64,000 nucleotides of DNA from an uncultured Bacilli bacterium (lineage in GTDB: Bacteria; Bacillota_I; Bacilli_A; RF39; UBA660): positions 1 through 64,000 of the forward strand of contig CAKOLO010000005.1 of NCBI GenBank assembly GCA_934096235.1, read 5' to 3'. Position 1 is the stretch's first letter. Every line of letters starts with the position of its first letter. The position numbers and the translations under genes were made by a program. The notes below the pieces were generated by a model. That model was not told the DNA's origin. It saw nothing but the letters and a program-made list of their open reading frames with translations, and did no database searches. Below are positions 25,942-34,376 of the stretch, piece after piece.

Positions 25942-28560
25942 ATGAAGTATGTTTACATGTTTAGTGAAGGAAACAAAGACATGAAAAATCTACTTGGTGG
26001 TAAAGGCGCTAACTTAGCAGAAATGACTAGTATCGGTTTACCAGTTCCAAGAGGATTTACTGTTACTACTGAGGCTTGTACTGCTTACTACGATGCAGGA
26101 AAAAAGATCAGTAAAGAAATCATAGACGAAATCTATGAAAAACTAGAAGAGTTAGAAAAACTAACTGAAAAGAAAATGGGAGACCTTAAAAATCCATTAC
26201 TAGTATCAGTTCGTAGTGGTGCTAGAGCTAGTATGCCTGGTATGATGGATACAGTACTTAACTTAGGTCTAAATGATGAAGTATGTAAGTCATTCGCAGA
26301 AACTACAAATAATAAGAGATTTGTTTATGACTCATATAGAAGATTTATAATGATGTTCGCAGATGTTGTTAAAGGATATAGTAAAAACTCATTTGAAAGA
26401 ATATTAGATAAAATCAAAGAAGAAAAAGGTGCAGAATACGATACAGATCTTAATGAAGATGATATGTACGAAATCGCAATGAAATTCAAAGATGTTTATA
26501 AAGAACTTTCAGGAGTAGAATTTCCACAAGATCCAAAAGAACAATTAATAGAAGCAGTTACAGCTGTATTTAGAAGTTGGAATAATGAAAGAGCTATTTA
26601 CTATAGACGTATGAATGATATTCCATCTAGTTGGGGAACTGCAGTTAACGTTCAAGAAATGGTATATGGAAATAAAGGAGAAGACTGTGGAACAGGTGTT
26701 GCATTTACAAGAAACCCTGCTACAGGTGAAAAGAAACTTTATGGTGAATACCTAATGAATGCTCAAGGAGAAGATGTTGTTGCTGGTGTACGTACTCCAA
26801 AAACAATTGATACTCTAGCTGAAACAATGCCAGAAGCATACAATGAATTTGTTAAAACTTGTGAAATCTTAGAAAGTCATTATAAAGATATGCAAGATAT
26901 GGAATTTACTATTGAAAATGGAAAGCTATTCATGCTTCAAACTAGAAATGGTAAAAGAACTGCTGCTGCTGCATTAAAAATCGCAGTAGATTTATATAAC
27001 GAAGGAATGCTTACTAAAGAAGAAGCATTACTAAAAGTTGAACCTAAACAATTAGATCAACTATTACACCCAAATTTTGATACTGACGCATTAAAGAAAG
27101 CAACTCCAATTGCTACAGGTTTAGCTGCTAGTCCAGGTGCTGGATGTGGTAAAATTTACTTTACTGCAGAAGAAGTGACTGAAGCTGCTAAAAGAGGAGA
27201 AGATACAATTCTTGTTAGACTTGAAACTTCACCAGAAGATATTGAAGGTATGAACCTTGCTAAAGGCGTACTTACTATTCGTGGTGGTATGACAAGTCAT
27301 GCAGCAGTTGTTGCTCGTGGTATGGGTAGATGCTGTGTATCTGGATGTGGTGAACTAACGATAAGTGAGGAAAATAAAACATTAACTACTAAAGATGGAA
27401 AAGTATTCAAAGAAGGAGATTACATTTCAGTTGATGGAAGTACTGGTAAAGTATATGGTGAAAAAATTAAAACTGTTGAACCAGAAATTAGTGGTAACTT
27501 CGAAACATTTATGGGTTGGGCAGATGAAACTTGTAAATTACAAGTTAGAACAAATGCTGATACTCCAAGAGATGCTAAACAAGCATTAAAATTTGGTGCT
27601 GAAGGAATTGGACTTTGCAGAACAGAACATATGTTCTTTGAAGAAGAAAGAATCTTTGCTATTCGTCAAATGATCGTATCTGATACAGTAGAACAAAGAG
27701 AAAAAGCATTAGCTAAATTATTACCAATGCAAAGAGGAGACTTCGAAGAATTATATAAAGAAATGAAAGGTTACCCAGTAACAATTAGATTCTTAGATCC
27801 ACCTCTACATGAATTCGTTCCACATACTGATGAAGAAATCAAACCACTTGCTAAAGAACTTGGAATGACATTCGAAGCATTAAAAGACAAAATTGCAACA
27901 TTACATGAATTTAACCCAATGATGGGACACCGTGGTTGTAGACTTGCTGTTACATATCCTGAAATTGCTAAAATGCAAACTAGAGCTGTAATAGAAGCTG
28001 CTATCAACGTAGATAAATCAGGTATTAAAGTAGTTCCTGAAATTATGATCCCACTAGTTGGAGAAAAGAAAGAACTTGCTTATGTTAAAAGTATCGTAGT
28101 AGAAACAATTAACAAAGTATTCGAAGAACAAAATTACAAATTAGATTATAAGATTGGTACTATGATTGAAATACCAAGAGCTGCATTAACTGCTGATGAA
28201 ATCGCAGAAGAAGCTGAATTCTTCTCATTTGGTACAAACGATTTAACACAAATGACTTTTGGATTTAGTCGTGATGATGCTGGTAAATTCTTAGGCGACT
28301 ATTATAGTAAACAAATTCTTGAAAGCGACCCATTCGCAAGAATTGATGAAAAAGGTGTAGGACAATTAGTTAAGATGGCTGCTGAAAAAGGTAGAAAAAC
28401 TAGAAAAGATATTCACCTTGGAATTTGTGGAGAACATGGTGGAGACCCTGCTACAATTGACTTCTGTCATAGAGTAGGACTAGACTATGTATCTTGTAGT
28501 CCATATAGAGTACCAATTGCTAGATTAGCTGCTGCACAAGCTGCAATCAACAATAAATAG
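25942..28560 (+). CDS. ppdK: Pyruvate, phosphate dikinase
   Basis: Interconverts pyruvate + ATP + Pi with PEP + AMP + PPi; in fermenters it often works with PPi-dependent glycolysis. The N-terminal ATP-grasp domain (NLLGGKGANLAEM, SVRSGARASMPGMMDTVLNLG split across the loop), the swivelling phosphohistidine domain (GGMTSHAAVVARGMG near residue 450, catalytic His) and the C-terminal PEP/pyruvate barrel (EGIGLCRTEHMF, FGTNDLTQMTFGFSRDD) are complete. The 872-aa length is typical. AGGAGGG precedes the start. It is monocistronic and followed by an elaborate structured region. Confidence 0.97.
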   Translation: MKYVYMFSEGNKDMKNLLGGKGANLAEMTSIGLPVPRGFTVTTEACTAYYDAGKKISKEIIDEIYEKLEELEKLTEKKMGDLKNPLLVSVRSGARASMPGMMDTVLNLGLNDEVCKSFAETTNNKRFVYDSYRRFIMMFADVVKGYSKNSFERILDKIKEEKGAEYDTDLNEDDMYEIAMKFKDVYKELSGVEFPQDPKEQLIEAVTAVFRSWNNERAIYYRRMNDIPSSWGTAVNVQEMVYGNKGEDCGTGVAFTRNPATGEKKLYGEYLMNAQGEDVVAGVRTPKTIDTLAETMPEAYNEFVKTCEILESHYKDMQDMEFTIENGKLFMLQTRNGKRTAAAALKIAVDLYNEGMLTKEEALLKVEPKQLDQLLHPNFDTDALKKATPIATGLAASPGAGCGKIYFTAEEVTEAAKRGEDTILVRLETSPEDIEGMNLAKGVLTIRGGMTSHAAVVARGMGRCCVSGCGELTISEENKTLTTKDGKVFKEGDYISVDGSTGKVYGEKIKTVEPEISGNFETFMGWADETCKLQVRTNADTPRDAKQALKFGAEGIGLCRTEHMFFEEERIFAIRQMIVSDTVEQREKALAKLLPMQRGDFEELYKEMKGYPVTIRFLDPPLHEFVPHTDEEIKPLAKELGMTFEALKDKIATLHEFNPMMGHRGCRLAVTYPEIAKMQTRAVIEAAINVDKSGIKVVPEIMIPLVGEKKELAYVKSIVVETINKVFEEQNYKLDYKIGTMIEIPRAALTADEIAEEAEFFSFGTNDLTQMTFGFSRDDAGKFLGDYYSKQILESDPFARIDEKGVGQLVKMAAEKGRKTRKDIHLGICGEHGGDPATIDFCHRVGLDYVSCSPYRVPIARLAAAQAAINNK

Positions 28561-28625
28561 TTTGCCTGATATTTAAAAAACAATTAGGACGATAACGTAT
28601 ATTTTAGAGGCAAAATAAAATATAC
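28561..28625 (+). ncRNA. Pseudoknot-like structured element after ppdK
   Basis: GTATATTTT (28597-28605) pairs with AAAATATAC (28617-28625), and the loop between them contains AGGCAAA (28608-28614), which is complementary to TTTGCCT at 28561-28567. The two pairings interlock as a pseudoknot. A strong terminator follows, then the ribosome site of the next gene, so it could be a ppdK 3' element or a regulatory leader of the ORF6N gene. I match it to no known riboswitch. Confidence 0.4.
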
Positions 28626-28633
28626 ATGATGCG

Positions 28634-28666
28634 GAGAAACTTATAAAAGTAAGTTTCTCTTTTTTA
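28634..28666 (+). terminator. Strong terminator between ppdK and the ORF6N gene
   Basis: GAGAAACTTA / TAAGTTTCTC 10-bp stem with a 6-nt loop, then T7; it ends about 7 nt before the next gene's AAAGGAG. Confidence 0.9.
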
Positions 28667-28684
28667 TTTAAAAAGGAGAATTAC

Positions 28685-29533
28685 ATGAATGAAATAATAA
28701 AAGAAAATAAAAATATAGAAGATATGATTTATGAAGTAAGGGGAGTACAAGTAATGCTTGATTCAGATTTAGCTAAATTATATCAATGCACTAATGGAAC
28801 AAAGGATATAAATAAGGCTGTGAAAAGAAATATAAATAAATTTCCTGAAGACTTTTACTTTCAACTAACAAATATAGAAAAAGAAAATTTGTGGTTCCAA
28901 TCTGGAACCACAAACAATAAGTCAAGAACTAATCCTTATGTTTTTACAGAACAAGGAGTAGCGATGTTGTCATCTATTCTTCATACTGAGGTTGCAATAA
29001 AAACAAGTGTTAAAATAATGAGAAGTTTCATTAAAATGAGAAAATACTTTGTAAATAATATTCCAAACAATGAAATAATATTAAATCATGAAAAAAGAAT
29101 AATAGAACTAGAAAACGTATTTGATAAATTTAAACATCATGAAGAGGTAAGTAAAATATTTTTTGAAGGAGAACTTTATGATGCATATTCATTACTGTTA
29201 GATATATTAAATAGTTCAAAAGAAGAAATTATAATAATAGATAATTATATTGGAAAAGAATTACTAGATATATTAAAAGAAATTAATAAGAAGATTATAA
29301 TTATATCTAAAAATATAGATAAAACATTAAAAGATAAATATGAAAGTCAGTATGACAATATAACTTTTATATATAACACATCATTTCATGATAGATTTAT
29401 AATACTAGATAAGAATAAATTATATGCATGTGGTGCATCATTTAAAGATTTAGGAAAGAAGTGTTTTGCAATAACTAAATTCAATGATAAAGACTACTTA
29501 AATAAAATATTAAGTATTATAGAATTAAAATAG
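28685..29533 (+). CDS. ORF6N/KilA-N-type DNA-binding protein with PLD-like C-terminus
   Basis: The N-terminal part (about residues 10-115: YEVRGVQVMLDSDLAKLYQC, RFPEDF-like FPEDFYFQLT, VFTEQGVAML) is the ORF6N domain, common in phage and mobile-element antirepressors. The C-terminal half (about 155-280) contains EEIIIIDNYIG, FHDRFIILDKNKLYACGAS and KDLGKK, resembling a phospholipase-D-like fold with one H-D-R-F/D-x-x-x-Y element rather than a full HKD pair. Its role is unknown. AAGGAG precedes the ATG, right after a terminator. It sits alone among core genes and may be a mobile-element relic. Confidence 0.75.
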   Translation: MNEIIKENKNIEDMIYEVRGVQVMLDSDLAKLYQCTNGTKDINKAVKRNINKFPEDFYFQLTNIEKENLWFQSGTTNNKSRTNPYVFTEQGVAMLSSILHTEVAIKTSVKIMRSFIKMRKYFVNNIPNNEIILNHEKRIIELENVFDKFKHHEEVSKIFFEGELYDAYSLLLDILNSSKEEIIIIDNYIGKELLDILKEINKKIIIISKNIDKTLKDKYESQYDNITFIYNTSFHDRFIILDKNKLYACGASFKDLGKKCFAITKFNDKDYLNKILSIIELK

Positions 29534-29566
29534 TAAAAAAGTATATTAAAACTTTAACATAATTTA

Positions 29567-29589
29567 TAAGATCACAATTTGTGATCTTA
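29567..29589. terminator. Hairpin after the ORF6N gene
   Basis: AAGATCACAA / TTGTGATCTT near-perfect palindrome. There is no long T run on the plus strand, so termination is only probable. Confidence 0.45.
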
Positions 29590-29743
29590 AAGATAAATAA
29601 AATTATATTATTTTAAATAAGATTTAAAAAAGTTATAAATATATTTTTATAGTATAATAGTAATATAGTTAAAATTGACTTTTATGATATAATAAAATAT
29701 ATTAAATTGTGGTATAAAAATAATTTAATAAAGGGATGCATGT

Positions 29744-30199
29744 ATGATCATAATCGGAACAGAAAAAGAAATAAATGAAAAGATAAAATCTTTATCTAAC
29801 GAAAAACTTTTAAAGAATGAATATGGAAAACCATATTATGAAAATACTAATATTAAATTTAATAAAAGTAATACTTTAAATTTATCAGTATTAATTATAG
29901 ATAATAAAGAATGTGGTATAGATATAGAAAGAATAAGAAAATATGATGAAGTAATGGCTAAAAGAATACTTTCTAAGGAAGAATATGACTTTGTTAATAG
30001 AAATAATAAAGATTTTACTTTTACTCTAATATGGACCTTAAAAGAGTCTTATTTAAAATGTATAGGCACAGGACTAAATCTAAACCTAAAAGATATTTCA
30101 TTTGTTAAAGATAATAAAATATTAAAAACAAAAAATAATTATAATCTAAATTACTTCATATACGAAGATAAATATATAATAAGTTACTGTACAAAGTAA
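29744..30199 (+). CDS. 4'-phosphopantetheinyl transferase superfamily protein
   Basis: Transfers the phosphopantetheine arm of CoA to carrier proteins. The metal-binding GIDIERIRKYDEV and the W-x-L-K-E-S-Y-L-K block (WTLKESYLKCIGTGLNL) are diagnostic of the Sfp/ACPS superfamily. At 151 aa it is shorter than Sfp (about 220 aa) because the N-terminal pseudo-repeat is reduced, while it is longer than AcpS (about 120 aa). No carrier protein or synthase genes adjoin it. AAAGGGA precedes the ATG, and TATAAT boxes lie upstream. Confidence 0.8.
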   Translation: MIIIGTEKEINEKIKSLSNEKLLKNEYGKPYYENTNIKFNKSNTLNLSVLIIDNKECGIDIERIRKYDEVMAKRILSKEEYDFVNRNNKDFTFTLIWTLKESYLKCIGTGLNLNLKDISFVKDNKILKTKNNYNLNYFIYEDKYIISYCTK

Positions 30200-30263
30200 C
30201 TTATTTTAGACTCTAATAATATTCATAAACTTCTATAAGTAATAAAATACTATAGGTGATAAT

Positions 30264-30584
30264 ATGAATATAGAATTAATAAAAGCACTACTATTAGTAG
30301 CAGTATCATCAAGCATAATTAGTACATCATTTGTTCAAAAAATAAAAACTGTATCATTAATAAAATGTAGTGATTGCCTGATATATATATCATTCTTAAT
30401 ATCTATGAGTTTTGGAATGCTTTTTACTTTGTCATTTACAGAATACACACTAGTAGAATCTCTTTGGGTAGGCTTATTTAGTTTCATTGGAGCAGACTCA
30501 CTTTATAAAGCATTTGAAGATAAACTATTTAAATCATTTAATAAAATAAACGAAGTAAAAGAAATAGAAAGAAAAGACTTATGA
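30264..30584 (+). CDS. Small membrane protein, probable holin
   Basis: The 106-aa protein has three hydrophobic segments (about residues 5-25, 38-60, 66-85) and a charged cytoplasmic C-terminus, the layout of small phage holins; SFIGADSLYKAFEDKL resembles a recurring motif of Bacillota phage holins. It overlaps the M23 endopeptidase by the ATGA quartet, reproducing a holin-endolysin cassette. The holin call rests on size, topology and this neighbour. AGGTGAT precedes the ATG. Confidence 0.5.
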   Translation: MNIELIKALLLVAVSSSIISTSFVQKIKTVSLIKCSDCLIYISFLISMSFGMLFTLSFTEYTLVESLWVGLFSFIGADSLYKAFEDKLFKSFNKINEVKEIERKDL

Positions 30585-31168
30585 TAAAACTATATTTTCC
30601 TTGTAAGTATGTAAGTTTCACAAGAGGGTATTCAAGTAGTCATAAAGGAATAGATATGGCATGGAACTCTAAATACGGAGGACCTAATCATAATATTTTA
30701 GCTCCAGCAGACGGAACAGTAATAAAAGTGTTAAAGAACTATAATAAGACTGATAAAACTAGTAAAACTTATGGTAATTATGTGATTATAGACCATGGCA
30801 ATAATATCGAAACAGTTGTTGCACATCTAAAATATAACACTATTAGAGTCAAAAAAGGTGATAAAGTGCATAAAGGTGATGTACTAGGCGTAATGGGAAA
30901 CACTGGATACTCAAAAGGTACACACTGTCACTATGAAGTGAAAATCAACAATGAAAAAGTAGATCCACTAAAATATACATACTTAGAAAGTAATAATATT
31001 CTAAATGAAGCTACATCTAAAGAATATAAAATATTAAAAGATGAAGTAAAAACTGAACCAAAGGAACAACCAAAAGAAGAATTAAAAGTAAAATTTGAAT
31101 ATACTTGTCCTAAAACAGGTATTTATAAAATAAAACTCATAGAAAATGAAAAGATTCTAATTATTTAG
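30581..31168 (+). CDS. M23 family peptidoglycan endopeptidase (endolysin-like)
   Basis: A zinc LytM-type peptidase: HKGID near residue 22 and GTHCHYEV near 120 supply the metal ligands, with NYVIIDHGN and AHLK between them. There is no signal peptide, so export would need the upstream holin, as with phage endolysins. A linker rich in P/E/K (about residues 145-170) leads to a short tail starting YTCPKTGIYKIKL that looks like the beginning of a wall-binding domain cut short. It overlaps the holin gene by 4 nt and rnhC by 12 bp at the 3' end. Confidence 0.75.
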   Translation: MIKLYFPCKYVSFTRGYSSSHKGIDMAWNSKYGGPNHNILAPADGTVIKVLKNYNKTDKTSKTYGNYVIIDHGNNIETVVAHLKYNTIRVKKGDKVHKGDVLGVMGNTGYSKGTHCHYEVKINNEKVDPLKYTYLESNNILNEATSKEYKILKDEVKTEPKEQPKEELKVKFEYTCPKTGIYKIKLIENEKILII

Positions 31169-31176
31169 AATCTTTT
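31149..31176. terminator. Shared bidirectional terminator between M23 gene and rnhC
   Basis: AAAAGATTCTAA / TTAGAATCTTTT perfect 12-bp stem with TTAT loop, covering the stop codons of both convergent genes. Confidence 0.85.
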
Positions 31177-32095
31177 CTGTATTCTTAAAATTAAGTTTAG
31201 CAATCTTTTCTAGTTCAAGTTTTCCATATTTAGAAACAATCTTTTTACCAAGTTCATCTACTTTATCACTAGCACCTTTTAATATAGTAACACCATATTT
31301 TTCTGATAACTTATCCATTTCTACTAAGAATAAATATCTACTTATAACACTAGCAGCAGCTACACTTAAATGTTTACTTTCACCCTTGGTTAAGAATGTT
31401 ATTTTAGTAACTTTATCAGTAATATTTTCTTGCTTTAGATAACTAAAATAACTTCTAGGAGTAGTGAATTGATCAACAATAATTTTATGATATGGTATTC
31501 CTTTATTAGAAAGTTCATATAAAACTCTATTATGTAATATTGCTTTAATCTTATTCATGTTAAAACCCTTATTAGCTAGTTCATTATATTTAATATTTGA
31601 TAATGTAAATGTAACATAAGGTATTTTATCCATAAGAATAGGAGCACATCTACGTATCTTTTCATCAGTCATCTTTTTAGAATCCATTATTTTTAAATCT
31701 TCAAGTAACTTTCTAGTTGATTTATCGACTAACGTAGCTGTCACAATAATAGGTCCAAAATAGTCACCAGTACCAACTTCATCACTACCAATTGCATCAT
31801 AATAGTAGTATGTTTTATCATTCTCTTTATCATCTTTAGTCTTAATTTCACTATCAATATCTCTTTGATTAAAATGTCTTTCTAAATCTTTCCACATATT
31901 AGCATCAATATCAGCACTAATACCTTGAAACATAACTTTACCGCTTTCATATAAAGTTATTATAGTTCCACCTTCCTCAGCTTGAAATACAGAATATGGT
32001 GGTTTCTTATCTCTTTGTAGTAATTCATAATAATCAATCATTTTTTCTTTGATATTATCACTTACTTTAAATACAATAGTTTTTTGTTCTGCCAT
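31157..32095 (-). CDS. rnhC: Ribonuclease HIII
   Basis: Cleaves RNA in RNA-DNA hybrids. The N-terminal TBP-like substrate-binding domain (about residues 1-85; VFQAEEGGTIITLYESGKVM) distinguishes HIII from HII. The catalytic domain opens with AIGSDEVGTGDYFGP, continues with MDSKKM and further acidic residues, and ends with a lysine-rich C-terminus. The 312-aa length is typical. It is monocistronic on the minus strand with a weak GGATGTGAT ribosome site. Confidence 0.95.
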   Translation of the reverse strand: MAEQKTIVFKVSDNIKEKMIDYYELLQRDKKPPYSVFQAEEGGTIITLYESGKVMFQGISADIDANMWKDLERHFNQRDIDSEIKTKDDKENDKTYYYYDAIGSDEVGTGDYFGPIIVTATLVDKSTRKLLEDLKIMDSKKMTDEKIRRCAPILMDKIPYVTFTLSNIKYNELANKGFNMNKIKAILHNRVLYELSNKGIPYHKIIVDQFTTPRSYFSYLKQENITDKVTKITFLTKGESKHLSVAAASVISRYLFLVEMDKLSEKYGVTILKGASDKVDELGKKIVSKYGKLELEKIAKLNFKNTEKILNN

Positions 32096-32185
32096 ATAAT
32101 CACATCCAAGAATATTTTAACATATTTTAATAATTCTTGAAATCTTAAAATAAAAAATATATAATAAAAAACCAAGAGGTGTACT

Positions 32186-32566
32186 ATGAAAGATAAGTAT
32201 TTAAGAATATTCTTTTATGATTTAAGTATGTTATTTGGAAAATTTGAATTAAATGAAAACTTTATCAGCATATTTAATGCATTTGTAAAAGATAATTTAA
32301 ATCCTACAACTATTGACTGTTTCAAGATGATAATAAAAGTAAAAAAAGGAAAAGAAGGTTATGACGCAAGATATGTTCTTGATGATTTTATAAATGCTAA
32401 TAATGACATTATTACTGATAAAACTAAAGATTTATTTAAGGATATTCCATTAGAAAAAGCAAATATGATAGGAGAAATGGCAGTGTCTTTTAAAAATTAT
32501 ATGGAAAGTGTAGTATACGCTATGTCAGTAGACACACCAAGTTATCTAAAACAATTGAAACAATAA
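32186..32566 (+). CDS. Unknown 126-aa protein
   Basis: No family is recognised. The protein is soluble and mostly helical by composition, with YDARYVLDDFINANNDII in the middle and PSYLKQLKQ at the end. AAGAGGTG precedes the ATG, and a TATAAT lies about 25 bp upstream. It stands between rnhC (divergent) and the tmk leader. Codon use matches the neighbours, so it is probably a real gene. Confidence 0.6.
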   Translation: MKDKYLRIFFYDLSMLFGKFELNENFISIFNAFVKDNLNPTTIDCFKMIIKVKKGKEGYDARYVLDDFINANNDIITDKTKDLFKDIPLEKANMIGEMAVSFKNYMESVVYAMSVDTPSYLKQLKQ

Positions 32567-32618
32567 AAAATATTTACACTTATTACTTCTTTATATACAA
32601 AAAATATATTTAATGTGC

Positions 32619-32698
32619 TATATTAAATATAGAGGTAATATTAGTGTTAATGATAAATTAATACATTTTTAACATAGAATATTACTATGTTATTTTTT
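32619..32698 (+). promoter_or_regulatory. Leader with transcription attenuator upstream of tmk-thyA-folA
   Basis: A -10 box TATATT (32619-32624) starts a leader with hairpin GTGTTAAT/ATTAATAC (32644-32664) and an intrinsic terminator AACATAG/CTATGTT plus T6 (32671-32698) ending just before the GGAGG of tmk. An upstream GTAATATT (32635-32642) is complementary to AATATTAC (32678-32685), the terminator loop and first base of its right arm, so an antitermination pairing is possible. The ligand or factor is unknown. Confidence 0.55.
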
Positions 32699-32711
32699 AA
32701 TGGAGGAAAAT

Positions 32712-33446
32712 ATGCAAAGAGCAAAAATAATAGTAATAGAAGGAACAGATGGCTCAGGAAAAGAAACTCAAAGTAAAAAGATAGAAGAATATTATCTATC
32801 AAAAGGATTAAAAGTTAAAAAGTATTCTTTCCCTCAATATAATACACCAACTGGTAAAATAGTAGGTGCATCATACTTAGGAAAACCGGAACTAGGTGAA
32901 TCAGTTTTTCCAGAAACATCAGCTGCAGTAGATCCACTAGTAAGTAGTTTATATTATGCAGCAGATAGACGTTATAATTTTTTAAAATTTATTGAAGAAG
33001 AAATATATCAAAATGATATTATAATACTTGATAGATACACTACTTCAAATATGGGACATCAAGCAGGTAAAGCAAAGAATAAAAAAGAAGAAGATAAAAT
33101 ATTAAGATTTATTGAAAAACTAGAATTTGATTTATGTGAACTTCCAAGACCAGATATAGTAGTATTTTTATATATGCCATTTGAAGCAACTAAGGAACTT
33201 AGAAAAGGAAGAGCTGCAGGTGATGGAAATGAAAACAGCGAAGAACATTTAAGAAAAGCAGAACAAACATATCTAGATATAAGTGATCGTTATGGATGGA
33301 CACATATAGACTGTCTAAAAACTGAAAAGTTTGAACACCTTGAAGATATTAAGTCAATAGATGAAATTAGTGAAGAAATCATTGCCACTCTTAACAATAA
33401 ACTAGAAGAAGAACCAAGTAAAATTAAAAGAATGACAAGATTTTAA
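32712..33446 (+). CDS. tmk: Thymidylate kinase
   Basis: Phosphorylates dTMP to dTDP. The P-loop is EGTDGSGKETQS (Glu where many have Thr), followed by the DRYTTSNMGHQAGK block and a lid region rich in Arg/Lys (LRKGRAAGDGNENS). At 244 aa it is longer than the usual 205-215. The start at 32712 is chosen because GGAGG (32702-32706) overlaps the alternative ATG at 32700. First gene of the tmk-thyA-folA operon, 20 bp before thyA, behind an apparent attenuator. Confidence 0.9.
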   Translation: MQRAKIIVIEGTDGSGKETQSKKIEEYYLSKGLKVKKYSFPQYNTPTGKIVGASYLGKPELGESVFPETSAAVDPLVSSLYYAADRRYNFLKFIEEEIYQNDIIILDRYTTSNMGHQAGKAKNKKEEDKILRFIEKLEFDLCELPRPDIVVFLYMPFEATKELRKGRAAGDGNENSEEHLRKAEQTYLDISDRYGWTHIDCLKTEKFEHLEDIKSIDEISEEIIATLNNKLEEEPSKIKRMTRF

Positions 33447-33466
33447 TATAAGAAAGTGAGGTAATT

Positions 33467-34369
33467 ATGGGACGTTGGGATAAAGAATATCTTAAACTAT
33501 GTAGAAAAATATTAAAGGAAGGAAAAGAAGTAGAAAACAGAACTGGAATTAATACTATTAAAATACCAGCATATAATTTTGAATTTGATTTAGAAAAAGA
33601 ATTTCCATTTCTTACAACTAAACAATTATTTTATAGACAAGCAATTTTAGAAATGTTATGGATTTTCCAAGTACAAAGCAATGATGTAAGATGGCTTCAA
33701 GAAAGAAATGTTCATATATGGGACGAATGGGAAATAGATGAAAATGGATTATGGAAAGCAACACAAATGATACCAGATGGAAATGGTAATCTAGTAAAAA
33801 AAGAAATAGTAAAAGATTTTGGAAAAGAGTGGGCTCATACAATTGGAACAGCATATGGATGGATAGTAAGAGAATATGATCAAATAAATAAACTAATTAA
33901 TACTATTAAAACAAATCCAACTGATAGAAGAATGATAATAAATTTATGGCAAAATAAACACTTAGATACAGCAGTTTTACCATCATGCGTATGGTCTTCA
34001 GAATGGGATGTAACTGATGGACACTTAAATGCATATGTCCATCAAAGAAGCTGTGATGTACCATTAGGACTTCCATTTAACATAACACAATATTCAGTAC
34101 TACTTTATATGATTGCTCATGTAACAGGACTTAAACCAGGTAAACTTTATTGGAGTATAAAAGATGCACATATCTATGTAAATCAAATCGAAGGAATAAA
34201 AGAACAAATAAGAAGAGGAAAAGAATTAGAAGATCTACCTGCACCAGAATTATGGTTAAACCCAGAAGTAAAAGATTTCTATGACTTTGATAACAGTAGT
34301 GAATTAAAAGATATAAAAGTACTTAATTATCGTCATCATGGTAAAATATCTTTTCCAATCGCTCAATAG
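33467..34369 (+). CDS. thyA: Thymidylate synthase
   Basis: Methylates dUMP to dTMP using methylene-tetrahydrofolate. The N-terminal ENRTGINT, the QRSCDVPLGLPFNI block and the C-terminal HHGKISFPIA are present. The catalytic Cys lies in LPSCVWSSEWDV, where most family members have PPCH, so the residue after the nucleophile is Val. Length is 300 aa, with an insert around residues 85-115. It lies between tmk and folA, which supply the next step and regenerate the folate cofactor. Confidence 0.93.
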   Translation: MGRWDKEYLKLCRKILKEGKEVENRTGINTIKIPAYNFEFDLEKEFPFLTTKQLFYRQAILEMLWIFQVQSNDVRWLQERNVHIWDEWEIDENGLWKATQMIPDGNGNLVKKEIVKDFGKEWAHTIGTAYGWIVREYDQINKLINTIKTNPTDRRMIINLWQNKHLDTAVLPSCVWSSEWDVTDGHLNAYVHQRSCDVPLGLPFNITQYSVLLYMIAHVTGLKPGKLYWSIKDAHIYVNQIEGIKEQIRRGKELEDLPAPELWLNPEVKDFYDFDNSSELKDIKVLNYRHHGKISFPIAQ

Positions 34370-34376
34370 GTGAAAC

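Noticed and set aside
28561..28625. Assignment to a known riboswitch class (fluoride, preQ1, purine, THF)
   Set aside because: None of the conserved core sequences I know for these classes is present.
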